NCBI GenBank assembly: GCA_006937955.1
Contig: SSNP01000005.1
Coordinates: 1,237,786-1,301,785, forward strand
Length of the DNA: 64,000 bases
Reading direction: 5' to 3'
Source of the DNA: Pachypanchax playfairii
Lineage: Eukaryota; Chordata; Actinopteri; Cyprinodontiformes; Aplocheilidae
The notes beneath the pieces are model-generated. The model was not told the DNA's origin. It saw nothing but the letters and a program-made list of their open reading frames with translations, and ran no database searches. Position 1 is the first letter of the stretch. Each line of letters begins with the position of its first letter. The position numbers and the translations under genes are program-made. Positions 1-12,500 of this stretch are shown here, piece after piece.

Positions 1-140
1 TTATATGTGTGAAATATGATTATTACTGCTTATGTTTGTATAATACACAATTAACAGAAGATGTCCAAATGTAGTACCAAGGACAAACTTGTACACGTAC
101 AGACACACACGACACAAACTCCCACAGCTTTGTAGCATGT

Positions 141-302
<162 letters not shown>

Positions 303-2783
303 AGTGAGCTGTTAACTGAAAGTCATCTTTCATCTGACTGATCTCATGTTTCTTCCCTGAGGCTTTAACAGATGAAGAAAACCTTGTGTCTCTTTCTGAA
401 TCAATAAAAGTACCATTATTACCTCGTAAAATACTTCACAGTGTTTCAAATTAGTACAACGAATTGTTTAGATTCATATTTGGTATCTAAGAAAGAACCT
501 GTGTTCTAATAAAGGTCGAACCATCACTAAAAGTAGACCATTTTCTAAAATCTGTCTCTGAGTTGACTCTGAGGTCAAGTTACTAAAACAGATCAACTTT
601 CTGAGAAATATTAAATTACTTGAACTAAAATAGATAATGACTTCTTGAGGTTTAACCTTGTGCTTAATCATATGCTTTTATGCTGACGTACTAAAAAAAG
701 GAACACATGAAGTGAGTCCCTCTGCAGGGGCCGCATGCTCTGAAGAACACAACCTACGAGGTCCGTCCTTCGTAGACCATGAAGTGCCGAGCAAATGTTG
801 GACCATCAAACCTCAGAGTTCTTCCTGTTTATCTCACACTACTGAGTCTGAAACCCGCTAACGATGTCTGTTCTCTTTAGTTTGGGCAACATTAGCTATT
901 AGAGTGAGTTTAAAGATGTTTTCTCACATCCTCCATGTTTCATCTTCTACATTAGACTGAACAGTTCTTTATTATGACATAGAAATAAACCAATTAGATC
1001 ATAATGTAAACATAAAAATTTTTTTACATTTAAATATTGTTATTTTAATGTTTATTATTTCCTAATAAGATGTATTAATTCCACATATTCATTTGTCCCA
1101 TATATTAGGTTTTATGAGCTTCTCAAAGAATCATTCTGTTTTCTTTGGACTTTGTTAGAGTAAAGATTGAGTTGTAGAATTTAGATTGTGCTTGAAACAA
1201 CTCTGATAGTTTTAGCAGAAATATTCTCTTTGTCTCAACGCTTCCCTCGTCCTGTAACACAGTCGGGACCTTCTGAGATGGTCGTACCCATCAGTTGCAG
1301 CAGGATCTGTTCTGAGTTTTTTCTTTGGGTGTGACCGAGGACTTTTGCTGAATAGCTGCATAGATTCAGCCTCTGCATTTCTGTGGTCTGAGCTCCACCT
1401 CTCCATCTGAGAGAGTTTCTGTGGAACGCTCTGTGACTTGTTGATCCAGTTATCTCTCTCTTGTATATGATCCAAAGAAACAGCAAATTCTTTCTCACAC
1501 AACAGAAATACAGAATAGATCATGATTTTTACTTTGTCATGTGAATAAAATGTTTTTATACACAGTTAATTTTACAAAGCCTAAAATTTTTATGAAAGAA
1601 TATATTAAATACTCATAAAGAGAAAATGAGCTATTAAAATATTGAAGTTTAGAAAGACAAAAGAAAACGGGGTTATTATGACTGCAGTGGAGATTTTGTT
1701 GTTTTATGTTCTTTGTAGATATTATATTACGCTTTTCTTAAGTTTCTGCCAGTTCAAACGTTAAAGGAAATGAGCGGAACACTTTGTTGTGGGAGGAAAG
1801 TACCTGCCACTTTCAGCTCAGCTGTAACATGATCAGGGAGAAATGACTTCTCATGTGGATGTTCTCTGACTGTAAACCAACTTGCAGTTTTTATTCCAAA
1901 GACTTGCTGTTTTGGCAGAAAGAACATTTTCCATCTATTCGGTTATCCAGGGTCAGCAGGTGCCTGTCAGTGTGATGGATGAAGGAGCGATTGATTCTGA
2001 GAACGACCTTTTAATCCCACTACGTATTCATACACAAATCCTTGTACTATCTTACTTTGGACTATTAGAAAACACCCCCCTTAATGTCCTAGACCTGGTT
2101 CAGGTTCTGGTCCTGAACCATTTAGGCTGTCTGGTTCCACACATAAAGTAGATTTTGTTTTCAACCTAATAATAAAATGTGCACACATGAAGTTTGCAGC
2201 AGAGATGTTTGGTAGTGAATGATGAGCTGGCACTAAAAGCATTAATATATAATTAAAATTGATCGCTATGATTAACACACACCAACTGAAAAACAAATTC
2301 AAATGCTTTGCAGGTGCACAAACCTGCAGAAACAGCAAATCTGCTTCAAGTTCATCGAAATACAGACACACAAACTTCACCAGTATTGAGTTGTGGTTTA
2401 GCAGCCTGTAGCGGGCCTGCAGGCTTCCATTTGTGCGTGGATCAATACAGAAAGCTCTCCGGCCCTGATGATTAGTGGAGACCACTCCCTTCCACAGACA
2501 AGCACTCAGACTCCCCGTGTCCGATTTTAATCCAGATCCACCAGACTGAACAGGCCTCTCAGGCTCAAGTGCAAATTAATCACATCTTCCGCTGCTGCCT
2601 CGTGTTTTTATTTCTTCTAGTTCACTTCTTAATTGTTTTCTGAATGATAAAGAAAATAAAATCCCTAAAACAACAGATTAGCTGAACATGTTAAAAAAAT
2701 AAAAGAATGTAAAGCACATTTGTTTTGTTGCAAAACATACTAAATAATTTAAAAAGATGAAAGGAAACAAATTCAAAATGAAT

Positions 2784-2822
2784 GTCAGTCCAAGTACAGA
2801 ACCCTGTGGAACTCCAGTAAAC
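2784..2822 (-). mobile_element. LINE reverse transcriptase remnant
   Basis: The minus strand reads TGVPQGSVLG in frame. GVPQGSVLGP is the hallmark of reverse transcriptases of non-LTR retrotransposons of the L2/CR1/Rex-like type. The surrounding frame decays within a few codons on both sides, so this is a short dead fragment. Clade assignment is not possible from this length. Confidence 0.65.
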
Positions 2823-3648
2823 TAAGTAGTTTAAGAGGAAGTTGTTGCTTAGATTACCAAAATCAATAAATATGATCTAGCGTTTGATTATTTAGTTTTA
2901 TCTGGCAAATTAGAATCTTATCTGTGTGTTCAAGCCCTGGAACTTACTGTAGAAAAGGCAACAAAACAAAAACAACTGAAAACAAACAACCAAATCAATG
3001 TTCTATTAGAACTTCAGTCTTCAACCCAACTGAAATACTAACCTGAGAAAAGTAGTGCATTATTAAGTACCCTTAAGGTAATAAAAACCTTATAAAGAAT
3101 ACAGGAGTGAAGCAAAAAGGTAAAAGACGGATGAGGTTACTGCTACTAGTTACTGCTCAAGGTGATTCTAACAGAGACTCGACCCCTTGAAGTCATCATC
3201 ACTGTTCTGTATTATAGACCTCATTTAGAACCAGATCTTATTTCATCATGACCAAACACAAAAGGCCTTAGAACCGAGAAAGGAAACTTACAGTTCTGAT
3301 AAACAAAATGGAGAAATTTAAAATAAAAGTACTTTCAAAGGAACCTGTTATTTCTGCATAGATTTAAAAAAATATTCTGCAGTATATTATTTATTATTTA
3401 AAATTCATTTGAACAGGTTTGTTTTTCTGTTTTTTTGCTTCTCTACATTAACTTTTTAAAATTGGTGCTGCCTGATCAGCCAATCACAGATAATATTGTT
3501 TTGAACAACAATGACACGATCATTGCAGCTCTGCTTTGATCACAAACCATGTAACTGAACCACATGAATATTTAAAAGGAGCAGTTTTTATTAAACTACA
3601 GAGGAGACAGTCTGGCTGTATGGAGTCAAAACGGTAGCATGACATACT

Positions 3649-3696
3649 GTGTGTGTGTGCGTGTGTGCGTGTGTGTGTGTGCGTGCGTGTGTGTGC
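3649..3696. repeat. (GT)n/(GTGC)n microsatellite
   Basis: Dinucleotide GT array with interspersed GTGC units. Confidence 0.95.
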
Positions 3697-5350
3697 ATGT
3701 GACTGCTGTTAGTATGCTGCTATTATGGTGAGTCACTGAGATGACACAAACTAAATTCCACTTGAACTAAATAACCCCTTCACTATCTCTGTCTGCATTT
3801 CTGTCTGCTCTCAGCTTCACCTTCTGCTGCACCTTCTCACCTCCAGCACCCGAGCCGTGCCAGATCCTCTCAGCTATCACTTAAGTGTAAACATATAACC
3901 ACAAGTATTTTTTTTCAGCAGCCGAGGTTCATACCATGGCATCGCAAACACATTCACTCTACACCCAGTCATGAAATATTTTTAAAAGTCCTCTCATGCT
4001 GACGGCTCCTATTGATGACCTAATGATCCACATTGTGTGTATGTGTGATAGACAGTCTGCATGTCTGCCAGTGCATGTGTTTGTATGTCTGTCTGCATCT
4101 TTGTTTGTCCATCTGACTTTGACAAAAATATCAACGTCAGTTAAATGTCTTGTTGTGAGGCTCTCTGGCTCCCTCTAGTGGACATAAAAGCAATTTGATT
4201 TATAAACACGAAAAAAACTGTTTATACAATTGATATCAGTAATAATCCAATAATAATAAGTTATTTGTAATATGTATTTATTTATTATTTTATACATCTA
4301 TACACATATTAAACTTAAATTAATAACATTTTATTTTCTATTTCACCCAATGATTTCTTGTCATAGATGCTAAAAACACAGTTATATGTGATTTTATAAA
4401 CTCAGAAGAAGTCAGATATGTAATCGCATGCTCTTATGCTGTGAATTGGTACTTAATTTGTCTTTTCTCTTTAATCCCCTTTGTTTACATATTCTCTTCT
4501 CTTTCTTGTTTTTTCATCTGTCTATATTCTTGTTTTCACATCCCTCCCTGCTCTCTTCTGTCTTTATTTTTTATCCTTCCATCTCTGTCTCTCCCCAGTC
4601 CAGACGACAGCAGGACCCCAGCCCTGGCTCAAACATGGCCAACGCTGACGTGGAACACAAGATGCGCTGAGGAGGAACGAAAGAAGAGAAGAAGAAGAAA
4701 ACTGAGGCAGTCTGTAAACTTTCAACACAATCAGCTTAAAAGAAACGTCTCTCAAAATCCCTGTTAAATTGTTTAACATGTTTCAGAGGTTTTACCAAAT
4801 TTTTTGTCCATGACAAATATTTTTTTAGTTTGAATGAAAGTAAAAGTTTGTGAATCGACTAAGTTAAAGTGAATTCAAGCATTTGAAAAAGTAAAGACCA
4901 ACAAAGAACTGTAAAAAATTACCAAAGCATTTATCATTTTAGAGGAAATAACAGGATCAGCTGACGTTAGACAGGTACTTCACATTTATTAACTTGTGTT
5001 TTGTTTTGAATTTTGGTCTAAAAGAAACTGATGAAATCTAATTTTTTTGTATTATGTTTTCTTTCATAAGGAACATTGATAATAAGGAGGGTTGTGATGA
5101 ATATCATTAAGAAGAGGAGAAGCAGGAAGTAGAACGAGCAGAGCAAAGAGATTATTGTGGCTCATGGTCACAGTCGGGGCTCACCAGCAGAGCATGAATC
5201 ACAAGTGAAGTGTTGATAGTTCGTGATTTAAAAAAGAGCATTTTTTAGTGTTGCAACACCTCGTGTTTGCTAGCTCGCCGTGTGAAGTTCCATTATGCTG
5301 AAATAACTTCCTAAAACCTGCTGTTTTCTGAGACCAAAGTTCACTTTGCT

Positions 5351-5476
5351 GGAAGGAAGGAGGGGGTTCTGGTTGGAGGGAGGGGCTTCTGGATGGAGGG
5401 AGGGGGTTCTGGTTGGAGGGAGGGGGTTCTGGATGGAGGGAGGGGGTTCTGGATGGAGGGAGGGGGTTCTGGATGA
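5351..5476. repeat. 20-bp G-rich minisatellite
   Basis: About six tandem copies of a 20-bp unit of the form GGATGGAGGGAGGGGGTTCT, with GGAT/GGTT and one C variant. The runs of three to five guanines per unit are compatible with G-quadruplex formation. A second G-rich tract lies near 5638-5660. Confidence 0.95.
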
Positions 5477-6394
5477 GGAAACTTAAGTTACATTGAAACT
5501 TTAATTAACATTAATTAATTTGTCTGAAACATGACGTAGCAACAGTTTGAAGGCTCTAACTTTGGAAACTTCAATACAACTTTTAGTTCTGGGTTTAACT
5601 GGGCAAATGGACTTTTATTTAGTTTTTTGTTTGTTTTGGGGGGGGCGGGGGGGCAGGGAGCATAGCTCTTCTGAGAGGTTTTGCACTATGTGATACAATC
5701 AGTCTCGATCACCACATGGTGTGTCTTTCCATACGTCCTCCGTGCCCTCTGTGTTGCTCCCATGCAGCCTGTTTTTCATTTCTACCACCGTTTGATGAGG
5801 AATAACTGAGTAACTTGAAACTGTATCTTCAGGTTGGTTGTTACCACCAACATTTCTGTCTTTATTATTTGTCTCAAACAAACATAATAGAATATCAAAG
5901 AATTTCTTCTAGATAGTCTTTAAAAGTCTCAACCAGCTCCCTGCAGATATTTCAGCAAAAAAAACTAAACTAAACCAGATTTTGAAAATAATTTTTTTCT
6001 TAAACTAACAAACAACTTACAATTTAGGAGTTAGATGTGGACTCCGTTGGTCGGCTGTTTAGAAGCTACTTCAAAGAATAAAGTCTCAGCTCTATCTGAA
6101 CTCACTATTGGGAAATGAAAAAGCCTGACAGTCACCAAAAAACATCACTGTCCCCTGAAATTGTTGTTCAGAGATCAGCATCAATCTGTCAGTCACCCAC
6201 ATGTTCCTCATCATGACAGACCTGCAGAAACCTGAATGCAGTCCTCTTCATCCTGTTACAGCACTAGTGTAATGAAATTGTAAGGGCGGGGGGGTCTTGT
6301 TATCTTTAATTTGTTTGTGTGAAAGTCATGATGTTTACTTTTATATTTTTTCCATGTCTGTATTGTTTTTGTTAAGCTTTCAGTTTTTTATCAC

Positions 6395-6417
6395 GCAGCA
6401 GCAGCAGCAGCAGCAGG
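6395..6417. repeat. (CAG)7 trinucleotide tract
   Basis: Seven CAG units in noncoding AT-rich DNA. No open frame of interest uses it. Confidence 0.9.
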
Positions 6418-8084
6418 ATGTTTAATGTAAATCTGAGTTAAAATTTTCAAAACAACAGAATTTCAGGAGGTTTGAGGATTTCTGTTGCTTTTATTTTTAT
6501 GTTCTCTTTTATTAATGTTATTATTTTCTATTTACATTGTGAAAAAAGAAATTCATATTATTTTGATGTTTTTTTTTCTAAAAAGTGACTTTAATGTGGA
6601 TCGACTCAAGTCCTACAATCAGGAAATATTTTATGTTTTGCAATTAGAAGCTGTTTTTTTTCAGGTTTTTTAGGTACTCAACAGTTTTTTATATGTATCA
6701 TAACCAAAGTCTGGCATGTTAAGAATTTCATTGTATTCTAGACAGAATACAAACTGATTATGTTTCTTATGCAGTGATCATCATGCATCTAGAAAATTAT
6801 ACAAGAAGTTTTGGTGGAAATTAACATGCACTGAGAACTTAGAAAACTCAGTCAGAAATAATTAGTCCAAATTATCTGATCAAACATGTCAGCAAAGTAT
6901 TTTTTTTAAACAAGTTCTTTCTGAAGTGCAGCCATGTCACCAGCTCAGGGTTCCAAACATAAATCTTCATCAAACATGTATGTGAATATTTCATTACAGC
7001 ACTTAAACTTTAGGTCAGAAATGTTTTCTCTCTCTCAGTCAGACATATTTTTGTTCCATAAACATTCAGAAAACAGCAGAAATCAGTTGTTTTAAGTTAG
7101 CTGGCTTTGTGACTTTAACTATAATTAGTCAAAAATGTGGAAAACCTGAGTGCACCTGCAAGGTGATGAGTACTGGATTTCTATTATCTGGGTTCAGTTT
7201 TGGAATTAAGACTAATTAAGAAGAAAAGAAACAGAAAACCCAGAAAATAAAAACCCACCAGCATGAAGTTAAACAGAAACTGATTTAATCCTTCATTTTT
7301 CTTAATGCAGGCATTAAGGCAAGTCATAAACTACAAACATCAGATATTTTTTCTATATATCTCATTTGTTTAAGTTATATGTTGAAACTACTTTGAATCT
7401 TATTAGCACACTCTACATTTCTCTTTCTGTGTGTGTAGTTAGTATTTTCATCTACTTAACCATAGAGCTCGTCCTCCCAGAGGAATTTGAGGTATTCATT
7501 TCAAATTGTTGGGTGTTTGTTATAATAAATGTGTATCAAGTCCCAAACTTGTCTCTGTTTATTACACCAGAACACATCATGCATCATTATTATTATTATT
7601 ATTTATTGTTATTGTTGTTGTTAATGTTAGAAAAAATTCCTCCAAAATTCACACACATAATAAATTTGGAAGAACTGAAAAGAGCAGCAGCAGATAGAAT
7701 CATTGCATTGGACTATTATTTATAAAATCTGGTTATTAATGTTGTTAATAAAACACTTATAATACTATAGATGATCTACAGCTGGAAGGTCAGAGAAAAC
7801 CCCTGCATTACAAACATAACCAAAAATATTGGTACCCTTTCATTAAGGAAAAATAACTACAGAATAACACAAAACTTTTTGGTACAACTTGAAATATAGA
7901 AAATAATTTTTCCATATGAGCATTTTAAAATCAGCTGTGTCTTGTAATCTCAGGTGTCTTCAGTCATTTCAGTTCAGCCTGTTTAAAAGGAACTAACAGG
8001 ATCTTGAGTAGTTTAGTATCACTGTCTGCACCACACTAAACATGGACCAGATAAAGCAGACTACATGTTGAAAAAAAAAAAAAA

Positions 8085-8460
8085 ACTACTACAGCCTTGA
8101 ATTTCCCTTCTGGGATAAATAAAGTATTTTTCATTTTTCATTTTCATTTTCATGTTGACGTTGGGCAAGATACTGAACCCTGGAGCTGCCCCTGGAGCAG
8201 TACAGATGGCAGCCATCTGCTCCTCGGGGAGGGACCAAATGCAGAGGAATCAATAAAAAATCAATTAAAATATTTAAAAATTCATAACCAGATTTTACCA
8301 TTTAAAACCATTCAGAAGATGCGTCACCATCAGTCACATGTTAAACACTAATGACTCAATGGAAGAAGATCCAGGAGTTACTGTAATATGTAATTTACTC
8401 TAAGGATCAATAAAGGATGATTGAATTGAATGAAATTAAACTGAATTTAACTGAATTAAT
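8085..8460 (+). repeat. SINE/LINE-like 3' tails, composite
   Basis: The text ending in GGGATAAATAAAGTA followed by repeated CATTTT units resembles the 3' ends of common teleost retroposons. It is followed by a block (GTTGGGCAAGATACTGAACC and so on) typical of dispersed fish repeats, and near 8400-8455 by GATCAATAAAGGATGATTGA with GAATT-rich repeats. Element identity was inferred from style only. Confidence 0.45.
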
Positions 8461-8499
8461 TGAAGAGCTCAGACTTTGGACCGAAAAACTGTTTCATTA

Positions 8500-8960
8500 C
8501 ACGTAGGGTGTTGCGTCATCACGTTAGTTTAGTACGTGCTCGGAACGCAGGAAGTTGAACTATCAGCTGATCGTGCTGGCTGTTGTTGATATCTGAAGTT
8601 GCCGTCCGTTATTATTTTTTGGACACCGTGTCGCTCTTATCGCCGTTTGACATTGGAGACCCGTTAAAGGCGAAGGAAGGGACACGGCGGGCATTTACCG
8701 GGCGAGGACGTCAGGACGTGCTACGTGTTGGCGACAGAGCTAATAGCTGCTTCTCAGCTCAATAAAAACAGCAACGACAGCCGACGGCGTCTCTTTGTTT
8801 AAGTCGTGCCATTGTGAAATGCCATATTAACTTTGTCTGGCTTGAATTGAGGATTTTTGTTTCTGTACGTCTTATTTATTTGGACAGGCCAGTGGGGCAG
8901 CTAATTCTATGCTAACGTTAGCTGCCAGTGCAAAGAAAACTGAAGATTTGGAGCTTTCGT
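8500..8960 (+). promoter_or_regulatory. Probable phaf1 promoter and 5' noncoding exon
   Basis: CpG content rises sharply here against AT-rich flanks. An ETS-like core (GCAGGAAGTTG) lies at about 8547. No TATA box is evident. The coding start lies about 600 bp downstream, so one or more noncoding 5' exons are expected here. The exact start and splice donor cannot be fixed without transcripts. Confidence 0.5.
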
Positions 8961-9543
8961 AACCGCCTGTGACTGAGAGAAAACATAACGGTGAATCCTG
9001 TGTGTATTTCATGTGTTACTGAGTTCCTTGTCTGTTCATGTGCATCAGGAGAAGCTGAAGCCTCTTTCCTCCTGAACAAGTTGAACTTTTAGATGTTGTT
9101 CGCGCCTCATCTGCCTCAGTTCAGGTTGTTTTTATTGATTTTAGAAGCACAACAAGGTCGATTAACAGCTGGCCTCGTATGTTCTAGGTTTACTGACAGG
9201 TTGCGTAATTTGTTTGTGTGCAAGCTGTCTTTCTATGCTGGTATCTTGTTTTACTGTAAACCTGTGTGTTCTGGTTTAGATAAGAATTGATTTTAGATAT
9301 TTAACGCTTTTACCTCTTTATGGTGCTGTTTTAACGTCAGGGACGTGTGACATGAGATAAAGCAGGACTTGTTTGATTCACTCGTGTATAATCTGTTTAA
9401 TGGTCACATATCTGGTAGTTTTAGAAAAGCAAGTTGATAATATGAACTGAAACAGCCACTTGAAAAGGTGCTGTGATCAGGGAGAGAGACAGGGTCCCGT
9501 TGTGTCTTGAGGTGAGGTGAGCAGACCCCCCCACAACTTGCCA

Positions 9544-12500
9544 ATGCTGGATCTGGAGGTGGTGCCTGAGAGATCACTAGGAAATGAGCTATGGGAATTC
9601 GCCTTAGGTGAGTGTAAAACTAATAAATTCTGTAAGTGGATAAGAACAACTTCAACAATTGCATCTCTGTGTTTGTCTTCAGGGATGCCATTTTCCCAGG
9701 CCATCTCTATCCTCCAGAAACACTGCCGCATCATCAAAAATGTCCAGGTGCTATACAGTGAACAGGTAAGACTGCTAAATGTTTGCTCTGAGGAGCTTTC
9801 AGCTGTATGAGAAACTTGTTGACCAGTTTGCACAGGAATGCCTGTGGAGGCACAAACAAATAGCTCTCTGCTTGAACTGAAGCTGTGGATTCACTTGGAG
9901 GCCCTGAACCACCTCTTTGCTTCCAAGACTCAGACGTTTTTAGAATTTTTTAAAGTGGTCTTGTGCAGTCAGAAGGTTTATCTGAAGTCTCAGCTTATAA
10001 TGAGTTAAAGCATCTTGGAGTATCTGTCTGTCAGTGTTACGCTATCAGTTGAGTTTTTTTCAGTCTTTTGTTTCTTTAAACCTGCTGGACATGTCAAATA
10101 TTATTTAATAAAACAAATCTGAATCTGAAAAACCTTTAATCAACCCACTGTAAAAGATTATAGGACAAACTGGCTGCTCAGAAGGAAAATGGATCTTGAC
10201 TTGTGCACAGACATGTACATCACAGAGAACATATGAAACAGGTTTAACAGAGTTTCTCCTTCATAGAGCTCCAGAACTCTTTCCAACAATCAGATGAGCT
10301 GCTCCGCTCAGGCAAACGTTCAGGTTTTTGGATTCTTGTCAAGCAGATAAATCTTTGATGTATTGGATTTACTTTGTAGGGCCCCTCTCTGATTTAATAA
10401 GAGTCCATCAGAGAGGTTGTTTCTGACTGATCTGAGGTCTGTTTGTCAGACTTCATGTTTTGGAATGCAGCTTTAATCTGCTTCTTAGTTAATTAAAGAT
10501 TTTATTTCTCTTCCTTCCAGACGCCACTCAGTCACGACCTCATACTGAACTTGACTCAGGATGGGATTAAACTGCTGTTTGATGCCACAAACCAGAGACT
10601 CAAGGTGACAGTGGCTTACTGCAGCAAATATACCAGCCTTTCCCTGCAGTCCTTCTCTGTATTAAATGTTATTTGAATCTTTTGGTGTGATAGGTGATTG
10701 AAGTGTACGACCTGAGCAAAGTCAAGTTGAAATACTGGTGAGTAGAAAGACAGAAGATGCTTATAGCATTAGGGCAGCTTGGATGGGAGTCCTGTCAGAT
10801 TTTAAACCTTAATGTACGTGCACGTTTGATGGGCTGTGTGTGGACTGAGCTGTGTTCATTCAGCAAATCATGTGACACTAATTGAATCTACCTGCATTAA
10901 TGTTTCCTGTGGATTTATTGTCTCTTTCTGTGGAATCCATTTCACTCGGTGAGTCTTTACCAATGCAGCATGTGAACGTTTGTAAACTTAACATGCTGCA
11001 CTTGTGTTTGTGTGTTAGTGGAGTCCATTTCAACTCTCAGGCCATCGCACCCACAATAGAGCAGATAGACCAGTCGTTTGGAGCTACACACCCTGGAGGT
11101 ACGTCACAAAGCATCACCGCTCTTCAAGCTGCTTCCAGATCTCATTTATCTGATGAAATATTTTCTTCTTCTCAGTTTATAATGCTGCAGAGCAGTTGTT
11201 CCATCTCAACTTTAGAGGACTGTCCTTCTCATTTCAACTGGACTCGTGGAACGAAGCTCCGAAGTACGAGGTGAGGCTGTTTGGATTGGTTGTTTCCTCT
11301 CATCCCAGGAGAAGCTGGTCACATCCTGCTGTTTTAAGTGATAAACCTGTTTGTTCTTGGTTTAATATGTTGATAAAGGACTATGTTACATTATTTGAGG
11401 ATAAATTGACCCTTTTTGTGTTTGTATATTGTTGCATCAGTAACAGAATGTAGTGAGTGACAGTTGCTTTCTGGATGGCGGTTGCTTGGCTGGTTCTTTT
11501 AACTAAAATACAAATGAAAATCACTGATTGACTTTTCATCTCTTATCACTTCTGTCTGTATATTTTTACACAGTTTCTTTCACGTATATGAATTAATAAG
11601 GACAAACACCTTTACTGTTCCATGTTGTCAGTCATGTAACATGTGACCTCCTTTGTGTTGGCCTCGGCCCTTCAGATTCCACATGGAGCCATGGTCAAGA
11701 GGATGCACATCTACACCGGTAACAACCTGCAGGAAACAAGGTGATGAAGAATCACATCACTTAGATAATTCTTATGTAACTTACAACAAACTGACACAAA
11801 GTACATCTACATTCATCTGTGTCGTCAGAGCTCCTGCAATGCCATTGGCTTGTTTCCTTGGTAACATCTATGCAGAATGTGTGGATGTCTTGAGAGATGG
11901 AGCAGGTCCTCTGGGGCTTAAGCTCCGCCTCCTCACTGCAGGTAACACACCTCTATGTCTGAGAGACACAGAGTGTAAAATGTAGCTTCAGGTTGTGGCG
12001 AGTGTTGATTCTGATTCGTACATGTATCTCAGAATGAACTGGTTATCTCTCCTGCTGTGTGGGCTGGTGCAGGTTCTGGTCCTGGTGTGATGGCTGATGC
12101 TAAAGTCAGGTTTCTGGAGAGGAGCATCTTCTTTGGGGATTCCTGTCAGGATGTTTTGGGGGCTCTGGGTTCACCTCATAAAGTCTTCTACAAGTCTGAG
12201 GACAAGGTAGGAGCCGACTGATGACGTCATTATTAGAACTGCTGACTTTATTTTGTTTTAGCTTTTTAAATATTTTAACAAAGATTAAATTAATAAATAA
12301 AAGTTTGTGTTTGTACTTTGCCGTGTTTCAGATGAAGATCCACTCTCCATCACCACACAAGCAGGTTCCCTCTAAATGTAACGACTACTTCTTCAACTAC
12401 TTCACTCTGGGAGTGGTACGTGAGTCCAGCTTCAGTCTGCATCATTATATCATTATAATCAGGGGTGCACATAAGTGGTCCGCAGGTCCGCACACACTGT

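Noticed and set aside
7810..7980. ATTGGTACCCTTTCATTAAG block resembling a Tc1-type remnant
   Set aside because: No inverted partner or transposase fragment could be found, so the resemblance is not enough.
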